Shown: positions 4,999-8,226 of the stretch, piece after piece | Layout of the letters: every line of letters starts with the position of its first letter | Numbering within the stretch: position 1 is the first letter of the stretch | Origin: Candidatus Cloacimonas sp. 4484_140 | Lineage (GTDB): Bacteria; Cloacimonadota; Cloacimonadia; JGIOTU-2 | Direction: 5' to 3' | Length of the DNA stretch: 8,226 nt | Assembly: GCA_002049945.1 (NCBI GenBank) | Contig: MVCT01000040.1 | Span: 1-8,226 of the forward strand | Notes under the pieces: generated by a model | What the model was told of the DNA's origin: nothing | Database searches by the model: none | What the model saw: the letters and a program-made list of their open reading frames with translations, nothing else | Made by a program: the position numbers and the translations under genes

Positions 4999-5004
4999 CT
5001 CCTT
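4999..5004 (-). promoter_or_regulatory. Ribosome binding site of the tautomerase gene, overlapping the ABC-F stop
   Basis: AAGGAG reads on the minus strand from 5004 to 4999, five bases before the ATG at 4993. Its first two bases are the last two of the ABC-F TAA (5005-5003). A ribosome terminating on the ABC-F gene would sit on this site, which favours coupled translation. Confidence 0.8.
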
Positions 5005-6922
5005 ATTTTGCCTGCTGAAGGGCATCGAGATCAGCCCATTCTTTTAACAGTTCATCTAATTTATCCTGTAATAATTTTTTCTGCTCATAGAGTTCGAGCA
5101 ATTTTTGATAGTCTCTGCCATACGCATCGATGTCCTTTTCCGTTTGAGCGGTCTTAAGTTCGATCTCATCTACTTCGTTTTCAATTTCCTGTAGCCGTCT
5201 TAGTCTGCTTTTTTCTTTGTTTGCAGACTTTCTTCGTGATGTATGATCCTGCTGGGAGATTGGTTTTTCCTTATTAATTCTTTTCTTTATATTTTCTTGT
5301 GATCTACTAAGTTTTTTATTTCTGTAGAAATCATAATTACCAAGATATACATGTAGTTTATGATGCTCAAGCTCGATCACTTTATGGGCTATCTTATTGA
5401 TAAAATATCGGTCATGAGAAATGAAGAGAATGGTGCCCTTGTAATCGAGCAGGACTTCCTCGAGCATTTCCATAGAATCGATATCAAGGTGATTTGTTGG
5501 CTCGTCGAGAAGCAGCAAGTTTGGATTTTTTTTCATCAGCACACAAAGCTGGAACCGCACTTTCTCACCGCCGGATAGATATCCCAATCTCTTGAACACA
5601 TCATTTCCAAAAAAGAGAAATCGAGCCAGAGAAGTTCGAGCCCTATCTTCCTGCATGGGGAACATTCTGCGATATGCATCGAGCACAGATTCATTCTCAT
5701 TCTCAAAATGCACTTCCTGCTCAAGATAACCGACATTCAATCTGGAGCCCAATTTCACCTCTCCATTATCCGGCTGTATCTCACCACCAATTATCTTGAA
5801 AATGGTCGTCTTGCCTGTGCCGTTTTTCCCCAAAATACAAATGTGTTCCTGATAATAGACAAACAGGTCAATTGAGTCTAGTAAAGCAAGATCGTCATAG
5901 GATTTTGATATTTCATTGAGTTTTATCACATCCTTGCCTGAACGTTGTACAGAGGAGAGATCGAGTCCCATCTTCTTTGCATCGGTTGGTTTATCCACAC
6001 GTTTAATGCGTTCCAGCCGGCGTTCCATGTTCATAGCTTTCTTGAACATGGCAGGATTATCTGTTCTTGTGCCCCAATCGCGGAACCGTTTGATCGCTTC
6101 CTCCATGGCTTCGATCTTTTTCTGCTGATTTTTGAATGCAGAAAATTGTCGCTGTATCTCTTCTTCACGCAGTTCGATATATTTTGAATAGTTGCCTTTG
6201 TAAGTTTTTGTTCTGCCGTTTTCCAGTTCTACTACCTTTGAAACTGTTGCATCAAGAAAATAGCGGTCGTGGGCAACGATGATGGCACTTCCTTTATATT
6301 GTGAAATAAATTCCTCAAGCCATTCGATCGACTCGATATCAAGATGGTTTGTGGGTTCGTCCAGCAGTAGAATGTCGGGATGATTGAGAAATATCTGACT
6401 GAGCATTACGCGGGTTTTTTCTCCGCCGCTTAGTGAATTGTAATCCCGATGCAGCATCTGGTCTGTGATCTTCAAACCTGTGCATACTTTTCCCAGTTTG
6501 ACATCAATATCGTAACCTTCAAGATGCTCAAATCGCATCAGTAATTTTTCATATTTGGAGATCAGTTTTGTCTGAGAACTCTTATCCTCCGTACCGGAGA
6601 TGCAATGTTCGAGAATCCGAAGCTCATCACGCAGGTCATAAATATGCCGGCAGGATTGTTTGAGGACTTCGATAACTTCAGTACCATCAGCATAATCCGG
6701 AATTTGCTCGATGTAGCCAATAGTAGCACCTTTTGCAACACTGATCGCACCTGCATCCGGTTCTTCTGCACCGGTTATCAATCGGAATATCGTAGTCTTA
6801 CCGCTTCCATTCCTGCCGATAAGTCCGAGCTTTTCACCTCTTATCAGATCAAGGGAAACGTTTTGGAGAACTTCGAATCCGCCAAAGGATTTTTTTATAG
6901 CGCTTAGTGTAATATCTTTCAT
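5003..6922 (-). CDS. ABC-F family ATPase (ribosome-associated, no membrane domain)
   Basis: A 639-residue soluble protein with two ABC ATPase domains and no membrane segment, the ABC-F layout. Domain 1: Walker A GRNGSGKT (36-43), signature LSGGEK (164-169), Walker B LLLDEPTNHLD (185-195, Glu189), switch AHDR (217-220). Domain 2: Walker A GKNGTGKT (365-372), LSGGEK (449-454), Walker B with LLDEPTNHLD (471-480, Glu474), SHDR (502-505). The inter-domain linker (about 245-330) is long, helical and basic, including FRDWGTRTDNPAMFKKA (280-296); in the family it reaches the ribosomal P/E-site region. A Lys/Arg-rich hinge then leads into a C-terminal coiled coil (about 565-637), as in Uup/YdiF-type members. 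ABC-F proteins act on translating ribosomes: some rescue stalled elongation and some protect against antibiotics. Nothing here identifies a resistance type, so housekeeping is more likely. No clear ribosome site precedes the ATG. The tautomerase gene follows it directly. Confidence 0.95.
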   Translation of the reverse strand: MKDITLSAIKKSFGGFEVLQNVSLDLIRGEKLGLIGRNGSGKTTIFRLITGAEEPDAGAISVAKGATIGYIEQIPDYADGTEVIEVLKQSCRHIYDLRDELRILEHCISGTEDKSSQTKLISKYEKLLMRFEHLEGYDIDVKLGKVCTGLKITDQMLHRDYNSLSGGEKTRVMLSQIFLNHPDILLLDEPTNHLDIESIEWLEEFISQYKGSAIIVAHDRYFLDATVSKVVELENGRTKTYKGNYSKYIELREEEIQRQFSAFKNQQKKIEAMEEAIKRFRDWGTRTDNPAMFKKAMNMERRLERIKRVDKPTDAKKMGLDLSSVQRSGKDVIKLNEISKSYDDLALLDSIDLFVYYQEHICILGKNGTGKTTIFKIIGGEIQPDNGEVKLGSRLNVGYLEQEVHFENENESVLDAYRRMFPMQEDRARTSLARFLFFGNDVFKRLGYLSGGEKVRFQLCVLMKKNPNLLLLDEPTNHLDIDSMEMLEEVLLDYKGTILFISHDRYFINKIAHKVIELEHHKLHVYLGNYDFYRNKKLSRSQENIKKRINKEKPISQQDHTSRRKSANKEKSRLRRLQEIENEVDEIELKTAQTEKDIDAYGRDYQKLLELYEQKKLLQDKLDELLKEWADLDALQQAK

Positions 6923-6933
6923 TTCAGTTAATT

Positions 6934-6961
6934 AATGTATATAATTGAGGGAGTCTGTCAA
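6934..6961 (-). promoter_or_regulatory. Candidate promoter for the ABC-F gene
   Basis: On the minus strand a perfect TTGACA (6961-6956) is followed after 16 bases by TACATT (6939-6934, 4 of 6 to TATAAT). It lies in the 42-base gap after rfbB. A start site about 7 bases further would leave only ~5 bases before the ATG, consistent with the missing Shine-Dalgarno sequence but unproven. Confidence 0.35.
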
Positions 6962-6964
6962 ATC

Positions 6965-8026
6965 CTAAATATCATAATGAGATTTCATCCATTTTCGGAA
7001 GCTGAGTTCGCAGGATCGTACCCACTCGTCATGTGTAAGATACCACTGCACAGTACTGGTAAGGTCCTTCATGAAATTTTGTGAGGGCTTCCATCCAGTC
7101 GCCGATTGTACCTTTGAGCAATCCATTGTGTAGCGCAGATCGTGACCGGGTCTGTCTTTTATGAATGTGATATATTTTTTGAAATGATCCTTCTTATTAT
7201 TTGTAAGTGAAGCAACGATTTCGCAAAGCATATTCACAAGAGTAATATTATTGTACTCTTGCTCTCCGCTGATATTATATATTTCTCCAACTTGTCCTTT
7301 TTCTAAGACTGAAATTAATGCTTTGCAATGATTCTCCACATATATCCAATCCCGTACATTCAATCCGTTTCCGTAGATTGGCAGCGCTTTATCATTTTTC
7401 ATATTGAGGACCATCAGGGGGATGAGTTTTTCAGGATATTGATAAGGACCGAAATTATTTGAGCATCTTGTTATGATAACAGGGAATCCAAAGGACTCAA
7501 AATAGGATTGTGCGATGAGGTCAGCCGATGCCTTGGATGCTGCGTATGGTGAGCGTGGTTTCAAGGGAGAATTTTCAGTAAATTTTACATCTTCTTCATA
7601 CGATAATGACCCATAAACTTCATCGGTTGAGATATGGAGGAATCTTATAGAATTCCATTCCTCTTTTTGCCAAAATATTTTTGCTGCATTGAGCAGAACA
7701 GTTGTACCAAGCACATTTGTTTTCATGAATTGCATAGGATCATCAAAGGAGCGGTCAACATGAGATTCTGCAGCGAAGTGAACGATATAATCGATCTTGT
7801 TTTCCCTGAAGATATTTTTCACAAATGTTTCGTCTGTGATATCACCTTTAATAAAAGTGTATCGGTCAGGATAGTTCTTCTCGATATCTTTTACATTCAG
7901 AGGATTTCCTGCATAAGTCAGTGCGTCAAGATTCAGTATAGAAGAGGAATTGTTGTTTTCAAGCACATACCGAATAAAATGTGAACCGATGAAACCGCAT
8001 CCGCCGGTTATCAAATAGGTTTTCAT
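6965..8026 (-). CDS. rfbB: dTDP-glucose 4,6-dehydratase
   Basis: A 353-residue extended short-chain dehydrogenase that converts dTDP-glucose to dTDP-4-keto-6-deoxyglucose, the second step toward dTDP-L-rhamnose and other deoxysugars for surface polysaccharide. The N-terminal NAD-binding Rossmann motif is TGGCGFIG (7-14). AESHVDRS (86-93) is the family signature. The catalytic group is STDEVYG with Thr134, Asp135, Glu136, plus YAASK (Tyr161, Lys165). TRCSNNFGPYQYPEKLIP (186-203) and NVRDWIYVENHC (223-234) build the nucleotide-sugar site, and KDRPGHDLRY (290-299) is also typical. Length and ends are normal. The start is supported by TTGGAG (8037-8032), five bases before ATG. No rfbA, rfbC or rfbD is visible, so the gene stands alone within this window; partners could lie upstream beyond 8226. 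It is separated from ABC-F by 42 bases without a visible terminator. Confidence 0.96.
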   Translation of the reverse strand: MKTYLITGGCGFIGSHFIRYVLENNNSSSILNLDALTYAGNPLNVKDIEKNYPDRYTFIKGDITDETFVKNIFRENKIDYIVHFAAESHVDRSFDDPMQFMKTNVLGTTVLLNAAKIFWQKEEWNSIRFLHISTDEVYGSLSYEEDVKFTENSPLKPRSPYAASKASADLIAQSYFESFGFPVIITRCSNNFGPYQYPEKLIPLMVLNMKNDKALPIYGNGLNVRDWIYVENHCKALISVLEKGQVGEIYNISGEQEYNNITLVNMLCEIVASLTNNKKDHFKKYITFIKDRPGHDLRYTMDCSKVQSATGWKPSQNFMKDLTSTVQWYLTHDEWVRSCELSFRKWMKSHYDI

Positions 8027-8047
8027 GAATACTCCAATGAATTTCTT

Positions 8048-8063
8048 TCAGGGATTTCCCTGA
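8048..8063. repeat. Short inverted repeat in the rfbB leader
   Basis: TCAGGG (8048-8053) pairs with CCCTGA (8058-8063) around a 4-base loop ATTT. It lies 22-37 bases upstream of the rfbB ATG on the minus strand, just before its ribosome site. A TTGACA (8083-8078, minus) sits just upstream but has no matching -10, so the region is at best a possible operator or leader hairpin. Confidence 0.35.
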
Positions 8064-8226
8064 GATAGACAATTATTTGTCAAGAGTTTGGTGAAATCTA
8101 TGCTGGTATGTCTGTATAAATTATTATAAGAATAAAAATTTTAAAAGTATAAGTATAGAGCATTTGAAAAAAAGTTACTAAACAAAAAAAGAAATAAAAC
8201 TGGCTTTAACAGATCTTAATTGACTG

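Noticed and set aside
6605..6907. Plus-strand open frame of 100 codons opposite the ABC-F N-terminus
   Set aside because: It is antisense to the Walker A and linker region of a clear ABC-F protein and shows no motif of its own.
5003..6922. Antibiotic-resistance ABC-F call
   Set aside because: The linker and flanking genes show no feature that identifies a resistance subtype, so only the general ABC-F call is supportable.
7634..7984. Plus-strand open frame of 116 codons opposite rfbB
   Set aside because: It lies wholly inside a well-conserved dehydratase gene, has a Cys/Ile/His-rich composition without motifs, and is an antisense shadow.
8078..8083. TTGACA as -35 element of an rfbB promoter
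   Set aside because: The expected -10 position reads GGGAAA within the short hairpin; no acceptable -10 element is found.

Overview
The window is bacterial DNA of moderately low GC content (about 40% by eye). Genes are tightly packed, AAGGAG-type ribosome sites precede several starts, and start/stop overlaps are frequent. Nothing fixes the taxon. The gene set (ABC-F ATPase, rfbB, MOFRL-type glycerate 2-kinase, UPF0316, HAD phosphatases) is widespread, and an uncultured, metagenome-derived anaerobe is only a guess. The window appears to begin at a contig edge. The first ~95 bases are much richer in GC (58 of the first 94 bases by hand count) and read on the plus strand like a linker between Ig/FnIII-like repeats of a surface protein. 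They run directly into a DNA-alkylation-repair (AlkD-like) gene on the minus strand, which is thereby cut to its N-terminus. This looks like a chimeric join or a recombination point.

Layout: (1) 1-315, foreign-looking edge plus truncated alkD-like gene, minus strand. (2) 316-614, gene-poor, with an orphan ribosome site and ATG on the minus strand and promoter-like elements for the next gene. (3) 615-3276, plus strand: a small polytopic membrane protein, a strong hairpin terminator, then a HAD phosphatase translationally coupled (ATGA overlap) to a glycerate 2-kinase. (4) 3269-4488, minus strand: a UPF0316 membrane protein coupled (TAATG overlap) to a second HAD phosphatase, whose 3' end overlaps the glycerate kinase tail-to-tail by 8 bases. 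(5) 4489-4813, an intergenic region filled by a nested palindromic element. (6) 4814-6922, minus strand: an ABC-F ATPase followed 9 bases later by a 59-residue 4-oxalocrotonate tautomerase-like protein. (7) 6965-8026, minus strand: dTDP-glucose 4,6-dehydratase. (8) 8027-8226, its AT-rich leader, with no gene seen.

Functional links: the HAD phosphatase and glycerate kinase probably work in one sugar-acid or phosphoglycerate route (inference from coupling). The ABC-F and tautomerase share a transcript. RfbB points to dTDP-sugar synthesis for cell-surface polysaccharide, but no other rfb gene is in view.

The most unusual object is the composite palindrome at about 4537-4721. It contains three hairpins built from six copies of one ~11-base half-site (consensus CCYG[G]TGAAAT), nested inside a larger inverted repeat and further flanked by perfect 9-base inverted repeats. 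It can fold either as three hairpins or as one long stem, and looks like a non-autonomous, REP/MITE-like dispersed element.
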